From Leguminivora glycinivorella (taxonomy: Eukaryota > Arthropoda > Insecta > Lepidoptera > Tortricidae): a stretch of 64,000 nucleotides of DNA. The notes below the pieces were generated by a model that ran no database searches, was not told the origin of the DNA, and saw only the letters and a program-made list of their open reading frames with translations. Within the stretch, counting starts at the first letter, position 1. Each line of letters starts with the position of its first letter. The stretch is from NCBI RefSeq assembly GCF_023078275.1, contig NC_062991.1:1674001-1738000 (forward strand), written 5' to 3'. This document shows positions 1 through 10,590 of the stretch, in pieces. The position numbers and the translations under genes are program-made.

Positions 1-586
1 CGCCTCCAGACTAAGTACTAGCTGAACATATAGTACTCTGGTGTCCTACACACCACCTGGACGTGGGGGCGCTGCCCCCACGGGGTCCTCCATAAACCTG
101 CCCCCACTAGACCCGACCCTTACTCCAACTCATAACCGACCGTACTACATGCTTTGCCTGTGTGCTTCCGGTACACACTCCGGGGAGCCCTACGCTCCCC
201 AGTCCAATGTCCTTGTATTATTTGTCTAGGTAGACACCTCAGGATTGGACTACGACTTAGTGAAACTACGTTAACCAAAGGCCGTTGGCTAACCCTTTGT
301 TCCACTCCCATGTAGCTAGTATTGTCGATTATACAAGTATAAATATGTGTGTAAACACTCACCAGGGCAGGCTCCTGTAATGGCGTGGAGGCGCTACATG
401 TACTCCTCATTTCATACACCCCGCGCCGTCTCACGCCACGTGCACGTACCTTGCTTTTCTTCCAATGGCGCCAATGTGCTTCCGTCTCGCCATTGGAGCT
501 GTCATTCGAGCTGTCCGTGTTGCCACATGACAAAGTAGTAACCTATTCAATACCACTTACCAATTTACATCGCGCTCGGCGCGACA
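1..586 (-). repeat. 3' LTR of the BEL/Pao element (left copy, truncated by the window edge)
   Basis: Position 1 aligns with 12244 and position 586 with 12798. On the - strand the LTR starts TGTCGCGCC, which fixes the inner boundary. The left copy carries a net 31 bp, around 430-462, that is absent from the right copy. Confidence 0.9.
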
Positions 587-606
587 CTCTCGACAGCGAA
601 AAAAGG

Positions 607-1121
607 TTATTGCAGCAAGGCGAGCAAGCTCCGCGTCCACTCCAGGATCTTATCCCTGGCTCGAATCGCTGCGCTCCGCTTGCTCCGACCAACGCCTCTC
701 TCCTCCGGCTGCTCCCCTGATGGTGGGACTTCATCAGGACTGGATACTCCACAGTCACCCGTAGAATCAATCTCGATGTCGGGTTGTTCATCGAGTGCAG
801 GTGTAGGGTTCAAACTCCTTGGAACCTCCACCTCTCCAGTGACCTCCTCGACCTCAACAGAATCTGCCGCCATGGGTTCTATGTCAGGTGTCTCGTCCTC
901 CACCTCCAGTGGGTACAGATGGCCAACAGAACGTGTTAAAGTAGAATCGTCAGTCTTGACCCTCGCTACTCTACATTCGCCATCGCTTCCTCTGATCAGT
1001 TCGTGGATCTTCCCCACTTTCCAGAGGTTCCTGTTCTTGAGGTCCGATTTCACTTGTACGAGGTCGCCTACTTGTGGTGATCGAAGAGATTTGAGTTGTT
1101 GTATCTCTCTCTGAGACTAGC
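607..1121 (-). pseudogene. C-terminal end of the BEL/Pao pol polyprotein, displaced by a frame change
   Basis: The frame reads GDLVQVKSDLKNRNLWKVG, followed by an acidic tail ending just before the LTR. This is the usual C-terminal domain after a BEL/Pao integrase. It continues the pol frame at 1068-4328, but the join passes through an AG-dinucleotide run at about 1104-1113, where the two frames no longer agree. The upstream frame therefore stops at 1068 while this one stays open from about 1121 to 607. A small indel in the repeat run is the likely cause. Confidence 0.75.
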
Positions 1122-4100
1122 CAGATACTGTTGGATGAACATTCTTTTAAATTCCTCCAGAATGCTATACCCTCTCTTCCAGCTTTCAACAAGGTCGCTC
1201 TTTGTAGCCGTGTTACAAGTCGGTGAATCCACGGTGGACGGTCTCATAGTTAAACATTGTCCTAGGCTTAAAAAATCTGCTGGACAGAGAACATGTTCCA
1301 CTTCAGTGCCGACTCTTGTCAGTGGTCTCGAATTAAGCACATTTTCCACCTCTTTCACCACTGTTAGTAGCCTGGTATCGTTAAGAAGGTGTTTTTCCAG
1401 TGTTCTTTTGAGGCAATGTTTTACCATGCCTATCAGCCGCTCATAAAATCCACCGTGCCACGGTGCTAGTTGACATATGAATTTCCACTGGATGTCATTC
1501 TTAACGCAGAATGGCTGTTGTACCATTTCAGCAACTAACTTGAAGCAAGTCGCATTGTCTGAGTATATCCGTTGCGGCTTGTTTCTCGCAGCTATAAACC
1601 GTCGCAAGGCTAGGAGACATTCTTCAGCTGAAAGATCCTTTACAAGCTCAAGATGTATGGCTCTTACCGTCAAACACGTGAATAAAGCTATCCATCGCTT
1701 CTCTTTGCCAGTCTGGGTACTCACAAACAGCGGTCCTAGATAGTCAACACCAGTATAAGTGAAAGGTGTGTTATAATTCACTCGTTCTGGAGGTAGTGCC
1801 GGCGTAGCTGGTAAACGGTATGGACCACCTCCGTGTTTGACACACTGGGTGCAGCGTTTTAACACTTTCATCACCTGGGCTTTCCCCTGTGGTATCCAAT
1901 AGCGTTCTCTGATGATACTCAATGTGTGTGGAGCACCGACGTGGTAGTTACTCTCATGGGTCTCCTTGATGACTCTGTCGGTGAACTCAGAGTTTTTTGG
2001 CAGTAGTATCGGATACTTCATGTCATAGCTCCAAGTGGTATTCGCCATACGTCCACGGCACCTCAGAAGGCCGTCTACATCGACAAAAAGATCTAAGTTT
2101 CGTGCTAAATGTGTTCTTTTACCATTTAGTTCTTCTTGAAAGTGACGTTTTTGTAGATCTTTTATCTCAGACACTCTTTTGTTAACAATGGTCTGCTGCT
2201 GGATACCCTCTTCACTCTGATTCTCAGGATTGTCAAGTTCCATGGTTCCATCAGTAGGATATTCACCATTCTCTACGTGCGTGTTCAGATCCTGAGTCTC
2301 CATAGGTTCGTCAGGATCACTGGGACTTTCTTGCTCCAGGGCTTCACGTTGGTCAATGTTATCACCAGTGGATACTTCCTGTGTCGGTTCACCTGGGTAG
2401 TCACCCAGGACCTCCCCAACGGAAAGAAGGTTTTGATGTGACTCATAGAGTCTATTCTGGGGCCAGCAGGATTCTTCTTTGACAAGAAACTCTGGTCCGT
2501 TAAACCAAAGTTGTCTTTTCTCTTCAAACAGTTCGGGTCGTGTCGCAATGTCAGCAGGGTTTTGCTTTGTGTGGACGTAGAACATCTCTGTGTTGGGGTG
2601 GTCACGCTTTATTTCATTCACTCTGTTAGCAACAAAGGGTGGAAGCAATTTATTCGACCTCATCCAGCTGAGTACGACCAAACTGTCTGACCACAAATAT
2701 TCTTTCTCAATGTCAAGATCAAGATGGTTCCTTACATATTTCAGGAGTCTACTTCCAATCAGAAATCCTAGTAATTCCAATTTGGGAATCTTCAACTCAT
2801 CCTTGTCTTTGGTCTGTGACACGTGTGATTTAGCCATCATAAGGGAGACTGATTTTCCTTGTCCATCGCCAAACACTTTGAGGTAGATGACCGCAGCATA
2901 CGCGTCCTTGGAAGCATCTGTGAAGCAGTGTAGGTGATACTTCAGTCCACTCCTCGAGACATCCGTCCCCACATACCTAGGTATCTCTGTAACCATTATA
3001 GACTTCAAGCTTTCCATGACATTCTCCACTGATTGTGTCAGTTCTGTAGGCAGTTCTGTGTCCCATTTACATTTCTTTTCACAGATATTCTGGAAGATCA
3101 GCTTCATTGATAACATGAGCGGGCATACAAAACCGCATGGGTCATACACACGTGCTAGAGCCCGAAGAACTTTCCTCTTTGTGTTTATCGGAGGATCTGT
3201 GCTGAAATGGTCTTCAGTTAAATTGAGTTTCAGTGTGTCTTCTTTGACATTCCACATTAGTCCAAGCACTTTGACCTGCCCTTGTTTCACCGATCTATGA
3301 TGTTCTGGTATCATGTCCATGAAACTCCGGTTATTTGAGATCCAGTCTCTCATATTCATAGACAGTTGTTCAAACGTTGTTCTAGTTTGCTCATAGATCT
3401 GCTTAGCCTCCTGCAGGTCATCAGCTCCCGTCACTAGATTGTCTACATAGCATTTGTCAGCAACCTTTTCCAGCAAAGCCTTGTTTGTCGTGCTTATGTA
3501 GTGACGGATCGTGGCTGTCAGCAAAAACGGACTCGCGACGACTCCAAAGGGTACCCTGCAGAACCTCAGATATAGCAGGTTATCTTCGGTAGCTTCCTTG
3601 GTTGTGTCCTTTAACCAGAGGAACCTTGTAACATCACGATCATCCTCTTGAAGTGCCACTTGTAGGAACGCCTTCTCAACATCAGCCAGTATGCCATACC
3701 TCTTTGTTCGGAACTTCAGTAGTAATGCAGTAAGGTCTTCCAACATAGAAGGTCCACTGTAAAGGCACTCATTTAGGCTTTTCTGTCCAGTAACTTTGGC
3801 ACTAGCGTCATACACTATTCTACCCTTGCCATCTTGTTTGACCATATGATGAGCGAGGTAGTGGACTGGGTGGTCTCTGTCCAGGTCTGGTCCTCTCGCT
3901 ACAACCTCAATGATCCCTAGGTCAAGTTGTCCTTTCAGTATAGAATCATACTCATTGACCAATGGCAAGTCCAGCCTTTTCAGGATACTTTTCAATCGAC
4001 CCAAGGCCAAACCAAAGTTTGATGGCAGATCTGGTGGGTATTCGATCCAGGGCCACTTGACTAAGTACCGGCCTTCTTGATATTGGACAGTCTCATTGAA

Positions 4101-4411
4101 GTGACGAACTGCTTCTTCTTGCCTCGTAGCTTTAGGTGAGTCCGTAATCCCTAGGTTCTCTAACGACCATAAGAATCTGACATCTATGTTTCTTAGGGGC
4201 AAGTCTGGCTCATTGAAATACGGGCAGTTAGGGGTATGACACTGACAATATGTGACTACCGAGAGGGCTTCGCTTTTCTCTTCGATAGTAAGTTTTCCTG
4301 AAGGCACCCACCCAAAATCAGTATCCAATAACCAAAAATCTTCTGAAACCTGTATTTTTCCTCCTGTGAGGATCGCTCCAAAGTAGTCGTTCCCGATGAG
4401 TACATCAACCC
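1068..4411 (-). pseudogene. BEL/Pao pol: reverse transcriptase, RNase H and integrase
   Basis: The longest ATG-started ORF is 1068-4328 (1086 aa), but the true coding frame is open further upstream, to about 4411, and includes NDYFGAIL and FWLLDTDFGW. Residue numbers below count from 4328. The reverse transcriptase has LADVEKAFLQV (first catalytic Asp about 216) and CYVDNL (294-297), a YVDN variant of YVDD. RNase H has FTDAS (Asp about 471). The integrase has an HHCC zinc site (His about 797 and 801, Cys about 826 and 829) and a D,D,E triad at about Asp862, Asp924 and Glu963. The upstream protease is in another frame, and the C-terminus is lost at a second frame change, so I call it a pseudogene despite the long open frame. 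Confidence 0.88.
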
Positions 4412-4866
4412 CTCTCCAACTGTACCATCATCAGCAACAATGTCAACACCAGGATACTCAAACGACGTCACTGGTACTCTGTCTGTTATTCTGGGTACTA
4501 CATTCACAGTAAACTGTTTGGTGATATCACGTTTTGTCTGTATGCTGACTGTAGTTGAAGGGGATGACGTCTGCTGAGGTTCAGAGGCTCCAAAGGTGAA
4601 AATGAGCAGAAGATCCTTTTCATTGGTTGGCAGGTTTAACCTTTTTGCAGTCGCTCGGGTAATATAACTACGTTGGCTTCCACTATCCAAAAAGACTCTT
4701 CCTCTGATGGCCTTCCTAGTTAGCGGGTTTTGAAGGGTTGCCACTGCGGTCTGTAAAAAGGTATTTTTATGAGATGTGGCACACAAGGATTTAATAGCAT
4801 CATCATCTAAAATGTCACTTTTCTCACCAACGGGAGCTGGGTTGGGACAGAATAAGATCAGGTGAT
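4412..4866 (-). pseudogene. BEL/Pao gag-pol segment with the aspartic protease
   Basis: The - strand frame contains VFLDSGSQRSYI, the DSG active-site motif of a BEL/Pao aspartic protease, and continues to VDIVADDGTVGEG before the frame changes near 4409-4420. Its apparent N-terminus (4867-4906) is not BEL sequence but belongs to the inserted Gypsy LTR. The real upstream continuation is the gag at 9445-10590. The residues just upstream of the insertion hold the last part of a split CCHC zinc knuckle. Confidence 0.82.
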
Positions 4867-4975
4867 TGATATGTTCGAGCAATGAAACACCGATTTGGAC
4901 TGTCATTGGGTTTATTGATAAATACGTCGGTACTTGTAGCTTTCCGAGCTACCCACTAATGTCATATACATAACA
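4867..4975 (-). repeat. 3' LTR of the mag-like Gypsy element (109 bp)
   Basis: Direct repeat of 9336-9444. It is preceded on the - strand by the purine run AGAGGAGAACAG (4976-4987), the likely polypurine tract. GTGAT at 4862-4866 is the target-site duplication. Confidence 0.94.
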
Positions 4976-5238
4976 CTGTTCTCCTCTAAATTAAACAAAA
5001 CTACCTAATTCTTAAACTATAGTACTCGATACCAGGAAGATATTACAATTTTAGACCTTTTCTGTGAGACAATAAGGTCGATGTTCACTACGATGAAACA
5101 GTTTTAAGTATCCTATGAAATTACATAAGAATACAAACTAATATGCCTAAATTAAAAACGAAACAATATTATGAATAACATACATGATTGGTATAAACAT
5201 AAGGTGTAATGGGGAAAAGGACGAATTATTTCGATTGG
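4976..5238 (-). other. Non-coding 3' region of the mag-like element, with polypurine tract
   Basis: AT-rich sequence between the gag-pol stop and the 3' LTR. The only functional signal I see is the purine-rich stretch at 4976-4987 next to the LTR, the expected primer for plus-strand synthesis. Confidence 0.6.
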
Positions 5239-8200
5239 TTACATTTGCTTTAATCTTTCTAAACAACGGACAGCAGCTTTCCGGCGCAGACGTTCGTCGT
5301 GTTTAGCCGGGGTCCCGGGGGGAGTTCTATACTCGTCCTCGCTTCCACCAGTTCCACCTTCCCCGTCATTTTGATCCTTATCGCCAGCGGGTAACCCCGT
5401 GAAATCAGATATGTCTACCTGGGTTTTGTCCGCTGGTTGGTCGGAGCCGGGTGATATATTAGGTGCCTTAGCGTCTATGTCACTAAGGGTAAATCTCGAT
5501 TTTCTGAAGTGTAGTTGATCGACGTGTCGCTTATGTGTCCGGCCGTCACTGGTTCGCACAACATAAGAAACGGGCCCTTCTCGCGCGAGCACCTGGCCTT
5601 CGGCCCACTTGTGTGCGCCGCGCGCGTAGTCCCGCACCAGCACCTCCGCCCCCGGTTCGGCTTGACGCAGCGTGCGGCCCTCGCTGCGCTGCTCGCTGGC
5701 CCTCTGCGCGCTGTGCACCACGTCCGCGGTGTCGGGCCGCAGCAGGTCGAGGCGACCGCGCAGCCTCCGCCCTAGAAGTGCCACTGCCGGTTCTTTTTTT
5801 GTAGTGCTGTGTTCAGTATTTCTGTACATGAACAAAAATCTACTGAGAGCCGTGACGTACTTCTCGTTCTCGATAACGGCTTTCTTCAACACTCGCTTAA
5901 TCGTGCGTACTGCGTTCTCAGCCGCTCCATTACTAGAAGGATGATAAGGGGCTACTAAGGTGTGTCGGATTCCGTTACGCTTCAGATAAGACCCGAATTC
6001 GGCAGACGAAAACGGTGGCCCGTTGTCTGTGACTACTTGTCTCGGTAAGCCAAAACGTGCGAACAATGTTCGTAAACAATCTATTACTATAGCAGCAGAC
6101 CCAGTTTTAATTTTTTCGACTTCTATCCACTTAGAATGAGCGTCGATTATTACTAAATAGTACACATTATTAAAAGGACCTAGAAAATCTAAGTTTAATC
6201 TCGTCCAGGGTGTGGCTGGCCACGGCCACGAGTGCAGCGGCGCGGGCGCCGGCGCAGGGCGCTGCGCGCGGCACGCGGCGCACTGCTCCGCCACCCGCTC
6301 GATGTCCGCGTCCACGGTATCCCACCAAACGTAATTTCGCGCGATCTGTTTCATCTTTACAATGCCAGGGTGGCCACCGTGTAATTCGTTCAAAACCGCA
6401 GCTCGTAAAGTTGTAGGAATTACTACACGATATCCCCATATTAAACAGCCCTGGTCAATGTTAAGAGAATCTTTACGATTAAAATAAGGTTTTTCTGAGT
6501 CATTGCTATTATTTGGCCAACCGAACATAACGTAACCGTAAATTTTGCTCAAAACGGAATCTTTCGCCAGCTCACTTTTAACTTCCTTAAAACTGAGCGG
6601 AAAATCCCCTTCTACATAATTTAAATAGCTACATCCCTCATCTTTCATACCTTGCTTATTCTGAATAATCAAAGGAAGACGAGAAAGAGCGTCAGCGTAA
6701 CAGTTCCGCTCTGATCGGATAAATTCTATATTAAAATCATACGCAGCCAGCTTTACCGCGTAACGCTGCAAGCGGCTAGCCGCAGTCACCGGTAACCCTT
6801 TGTTCTTGCCGAATATGTAGCTGAGTGCCCTGTGGTCCGTCCGCAATGTGAACTTGCGTCCGTACACATACTGGTGGTGCTTAGTGACCCCAAATACGAT
6901 CGCTAGCGCCTCCTTGTCTAGCTGCGAGTAGTTGCACTCGGCGGCGTTCAGTGTGCGCGAGGCGCAACACAGCGGTCGCTCCACGCCGTCCGCGCCCTTT
7001 TGAGTCAGGACCGCGCCCAGACCGTAAGGGCTGCTGTCCACCGAAAGGATTAGCGGCAGCGATGGATTATAGTGCGCTAACACTGGGGCGCTGCTTAAAA
7101 CCCTTTTAATTTTTTTAAAAGCGTTCTCACATAATTCGTCCCAATTCCATTTAACATTTTTTTTTAAAAGACTATACATGGGTTTCAAAATGTCGCTCAT
7201 ATTAGCACAGAATTTTGCATAAAAATTAACAAGTCCCATAAAACTTTTAAGTTGAGTTACATTGGAGGGTGCCGGGGCATTAACAATGGCAGCAATTTTT
7301 CGTTCATCAGTGTGTAAACCATACTTATCAATTCTATAGCCTAGGTAGTTAACACTTTCTTTAAAAAATTGACATTTGGCAAAATTTATTCGTAAACCGT
7401 TCTCTTTTAATCTTTGTAAAACCGCTCTTAAGTTAGACATGTGCGTCGCCCTGTCTTTCCCCGTTACACAGATATCGTCGGCGAACACGGCCGTCGACGG
7501 CAAACCACTCAACGTCTCCTCCATGATTTTTTGAAAGTTTTCTGGAATACACTTTATTCCGAACGGGACACGTTTGTATATAAATGTTCCGACGTGAGTG
7601 GTTATGGCCGTCATCGGCTGTGACTCCTCCTCCAGAACACACTGCTGAAAGGCATTAGACAGGTCCAGTTTTGTATATTGTTCGCCCCCACCTAACAAGG
7701 CGAACAGGTCCTCGATCCGCGGCAGCGGGTAATGGAAATCTTTTAATCGAGGATTTATTGTTATTTTATAGTCACCACAGATACGTATGGCACCACTAGC
7801 TTTTACAACAGGTACAATGGGGGTGCCATATTCAGATCTTTCAACTTTATAAATGACTCCCTCCCGCTGCAGACGATCGAGCTCCTGTTCTACGCGCTCG
7901 CGGAGCGCCAGCGGTAGCGGCCGCGCCTTAACGAACACCGGCGTGTCGTCCTTAAGGCGGAGCTGCAGACGCGACTTGAACGTGCCTAAACCCCCAGCGA
8001 ACACTTCTGGAAACTCTTGCTTAAGAGTTTCTGCCATCGAGTCCTCACCTTTATAATTCATACAATCGCTAGCCCTTAACTTTAATCGTCTAATCCAGGT
8101 ACGGCCCATTAGGGGAGGACCACCCTTTTCGATAACATATAACTTAAGAGTATCTCCATTGTCACCATATCTAACTTCCACCTCCACATATCCTAAAGTC

Positions 8201-9267
8201 TCAATAGGGCCCCCGTTATATGAATTAAAACGTAACATTTTATTTTGGAATGGCAAATGGGAAAAATATCTATCATAGTAATCTTTAGATATAGCCGAAA
8301 TTCTGCTGCCCGTGTCAACTTCAAATTTGCACCGTATTTTCTGCACAGTTAGTGTTACATAATAAGGACCGTCACGAATGTCTACCTCGCTGTCCATCTT
8401 ATAAAAATTGCAATCACTATCATTCGCATCGGAATCACTTTCGATTTTATAAAAATGGCAATCACTATCGTTCGAATCTGAATCATGTAAAAAGTACTGA
8501 CCTTTTGCTGACTTTTTAGATACCTCCTTTCTGCACATCACTTTTAAATGACCTTTTTCACCGCACGCGTCGCATGAAAAATGTTTGTAGCGACACCTGC
8601 CCTCCGCGTGACCGGTCTTGCCACAGCGCGCACACGGCGCCCGCGGCGCGGCCGTCGCCGCCGCCGCCGGGCCCGCGCTGCGCCGCCGCGCCGCGCCCAC
8701 GCGATGCAGGCCGTCGTCCGGCGGCGCCGACGCCGATGTCGACGCGCCCGCCGAAGTGCTCACCGAAGCGTGCTTCTCTGCCGCCTCCAACGCTAAGGCG
8801 AGCTCTACTGCACGCTTGTAGTCGATAGCCCGCACGGCAAATAGCCTCGACCTCATCTCCTCGCTCAGCAGCCCCGACACGAATTGATCGCGAATGTTGA
8901 CCTCGAGACCCGTCCCGAAGTTACACGTTTTGGCCAGGTGTTTTAAATTCTGTAGGTATTCACGTATGCTTTCCCCGTGTAGCTGCTTTCTCTGACGGAA
9001 AATATGTCGTTCCGCTATTTCCGATCTCTCGGGTTCCAAATGCTCCCGTACCAACTTAACTAATTCGTCGAATGTTTTGTCCTCAGGTTTAGAAGGTGCA
9101 CACAAATCACACATAAGCTCATAGCACTCCGCACCGACTAACGTTACTAGTGACGCCACGTGTAACTTGTCTTCGATCGCGTTTAACGCTATAAATTGCT
9201 TAACCCGTCGCACGTAAGCATCCCAGTCTGATCCGGCACGAAAACACTCCACACTTCCGATAGGCAT
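5239..9267 (-). CDS. Gag-Pol polyprotein of the mag-like Gypsy element
   Basis: The open frame is 5239-9375 (1378 codons). Its first ATG lies in the LTR, and I prefer the ATG at 9267 (MPIGSVECF), which opens the Gag domain. Numbering from 9375: Gag about 37-240; two CCHC zinc knuckles at 248-261 and 268-281; an acidic duplicated linker at 298-327; aspartic protease DTG at 354-356; reverse transcriptase with FADD at 631-634; RNase H with Asp780, Glu822 and Asp847; integrase HHCC region about 999-1035 and D,D,E at 1063, 1117 and 1153; then a charged C-terminal tail. All catalytic motifs are present and there is no internal stop. Its GC-rich codon use around the zinc knuckles and integrase tail stands out from the AT-rich neighbourhood. 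Confidence 0.94.
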   Translation of the reverse strand: MPIGSVECFRAGSDWDAYVRRVKQFIALNAIEDKLHVASLVTLVGAECYELMCDLCAPSKPEDKTFDELVKLVREHLEPERSEIAERHIFRQRKQLHGESIREYLQNLKHLAKTCNFGTGLEVNIRDQFVSGLLSEEMRSRLFAVRAIDYKRAVELALALEAAEKHASVSTSAGASTSASAPPDDGLHRVGAARRRSAGPAAAATAAPRAPCARCGKTGHAEGRCRYKHFSCDACGEKGHLKVMCRKEVSKKSAKGQYFLHDSDSNDSDCHFYKIESDSDANDSDCNFYKMDSEVDIRDGPYYVTLTVQKIRCKFEVDTGSRISAISKDYYDRYFSHLPFQNKMLRFNSYNGGPIETLGYVEVEVRYGDNGDTLKLYVIEKGGPPLMGRTWIRRLKLRASDCMNYKGEDSMAETLKQEFPEVFAGGLGTFKSRLQLRLKDDTPVFVKARPLPLALRERVEQELDRLQREGVIYKVERSEYGTPIVPVVKASGAIRICGDYKITINPRLKDFHYPLPRIEDLFALLGGGEQYTKLDLSNAFQQCVLEEESQPMTAITTHVGTFIYKRVPFGIKCIPENFQKIMEETLSGLPSTAVFADDICVTGKDRATHMSNLRAVLQRLKENGLRINFAKCQFFKESVNYLGYRIDKYGLHTDERKIAAIVNAPAPSNVTQLKSFMGLVNFYAKFCANMSDILKPMYSLLKKNVKWNWDELCENAFKKIKRVLSSAPVLAHYNPSLPLILSVDSSPYGLGAVLTQKGADGVERPLCCASRTLNAAECNYSQLDKEALAIVFGVTKHHQYVYGRKFTLRTDHRALSYIFGKNKGLPVTAASRLQRYAVKLAAYDFNIEFIRSERNCYADALSRLPLIIQNKQGMKDEGCSYLNYVEGDFPLSFKEVKSELAKDSVLSKIYGYVMFGWPNNSNDSEKPYFNRKDSLNIDQGCLIWGYRVVIPTTLRAAVLNELHGGHPGIVKMKQIARNYVWWDTVDADIERVAEQCAACRAQRPAPAPAPLHSWPWPATPWTRLNLDFLGPFNNVYYLVIIDAHSKWIEVEKIKTGSAAIVIDCLRTLFARFGLPRQVVTDNGPPFSSAEFGSYLKRNGIRHTLVAPYHPSSNGAAENAVRTIKRVLKKAVIENEKYVTALSRFLFMYRNTEHSTTKKEPAVALLGRRLRGRLDLLRPDTADVVHSAQRASEQRSEGRTLRQAEPGAEVLVRDYARGAHKWAEGQVLAREGPVSYVVRTSDGRTHKRHVDQLHFRKSRFTLSDIDAKAPNISPGSDQPADKTQVDISDFTGLPAGDKDQNDGEGGTGGSEDEYRTPPGTPAKHDERLRRKAAVRCLERLKQM

Positions 9268-9318
9268 TGTACTCACGCAAAAAAAAACAAAAATAAATGG
9301 GTTTTTTAACACAAAAAT

Positions 9319-9335
9319 ACCGATCCCGTCGCCAA
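9319..9335 (-). other. Primer-binding site of the mag-like element
   Basis: Directly after the 5' LTR on the - strand the sequence reads TTGGCGACGGGATCGGT. TGGCGAC would pair with a tRNA 3' end of the form GTCGCCA. I cannot name the tRNA with certainty. Confidence 0.7.
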
Positions 9336-9444
9336 TGATATGTTCGAGCAATGAAACACCGATTTGGACTGTCATTGGGTTTATTGATAAATACGTCGGT
9401 ACTTGTAGCTTTCCGAGCTACCCACTAATGTCATATACATAACA
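9336..9444 (-). repeat. 5' LTR of the mag-like Gypsy element (109 bp)
   Basis: Matches 4867-4975 along its whole length. The + strand copy starts TGATATG and ends ATAACA, and GTGAT at 9445-9449 is the second target-site duplication. Confidence 0.94.
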
Positions 9445-10590
9445 GTGATCTCCTTTACAGCGGAAGCAAGCAATATTGCGTTTGCAGGATGATGCTGCAT
9501 GATTGCGTCGGAGGCAGTGCAAGCACCTTCCCTTCACTTGTTTTTGCCTGGCTTCTACTGTGGTGTATTTACGGCAGTCCCTGCTTGCATGTCCTTTCCC
9601 CTGGCAGAACAAGCATGATCTTAGTGCCTTCTTCGGAGGTTGTGCACCAGTGTTTCCTGGATGTTTTCGTTTACGGCTACTTGATGGTCTGACTTCAGTA
9701 CGGACTTGCAGTGCTTCAGTCGTAGTACCTGGTACGGCAATGAACTCAGTGTCACCCACAGAAGAGGCGGATTTCTCCATAGCTGTTATAATCCTGTCTA
9801 AGCTACTTCGTATGGCTGACAAATCAGTACCTCCTCCTATTAGATGATGTTCGTGGATGACCTTCTCTGGAAACTTTGATAATACCAGGGATCTCAGATG
9901 GTTCCCTCCAATCGGCTCTCCGAGCTTTTCTAACACACGGATGTTGTGCTCTATATTATCCAGCACGCTCCGGCAACTCGCGCTAGTAGAATCTGCCTTC
10001 CGGAGGCTGTTAAGGGCTGAATAATGAGCATCAATGAGGGTGTGTGTTGAGCCGTACCGTTTCTTTAGGGTTTCAACGGCAACAGAATAGTTTGCGTTGG
10101 TTGCAGCTAATCCGGATACGGTCTCTAACGCTGAATCTTTCAGGCAGCTCAGGAGGTACATAAGCTTTTCAGATTCCTGTAAATTTCTCTGATCCACGTT
10201 AGCAACAAATCGGTCCCAAAATTCGCACCACTTTAAGTGGTCACCGGAGAAGGAAGGCAGGCTCAGTTCTGGCAACTTCGACTTGTTGACTGACTCATTT
10301 CGCCTTTTGTTGAGTTGGCATGCCGTTTCTAGGTCTGTCAATATGTCTTCGGCCTTGAGCTGGTCCTCGGTCATGCCAACTATGTCCGCCTCCGGTACAA
10401 CCCTTAGGTACTGAAAGATCTCTCTTTCGAAGCTGTCCAAGCACTGTCGTAATTTTATATGGAGTCCTGTGAACTGGTCTTCACTAACGGCTCCATTAGC
10501 CTGAAGTTGTTGCAAGAGGGCTTCGGAGTCCGCAGTAACTTTTGTTAGTCGCTCATGGCGCAACTTTACTCGGCTGTATAAGCTTGCCAT
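9445..10590 (-). pseudogene. BEL/Pao Gag, interrupted in its zinc knuckle
   Basis: The - strand ORF starts at 10590 with MASLYSRVKLRHERLT. It carries the typical BEL/Pao Gag core (LPELSLPSFSGDHLKWCEFW), then Cys-rich knuckles including CLFCQGKGHASRDC and CLHCLRRNHAASSC. A third knuckle, CFRCKGDH, is cut by the Gypsy insertion at 9444, and its remaining residues are encoded beyond 4866. The residues the frame gains after the junction come from the Gypsy LTR. The upstream sequence at 10591-10610 has no competing in-frame ATG that I noticed. Confidence 0.85.

Larger units (their letters stand above)
4867..9444 (-). mobile_element. Complete Gypsy LTR retrotransposon, mag-like, with very short LTRs
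   Basis: The 4578-bp element has two 109-bp LTRs (4867-4975 and 9336-9444) that I read as identical. Both start TG and end CA on the + strand, and GTGAT is duplicated on each side (4862-4866, 9445-9449). One uninterrupted gag-pol ORF fills it. Short LTRs with a single fused ORF are typical of the mag lineage of Ty3/Gypsy elements. Identical LTRs and an open frame mean the insertion is recent and may still be active. It lies inside the gag of the BEL/Pao element in the same orientation. Confidence 0.95.

Noticed and set aside
5515..8828. Several + strand ORFs inside the mag-like element (for example 5535-5804 and 8574-8828), Arg/Pro/Ala-rich
   Set aside because: They are antisense shadows of the GC-rich gag-pol frame, with no domain and biased composition caused by the opposite strand.
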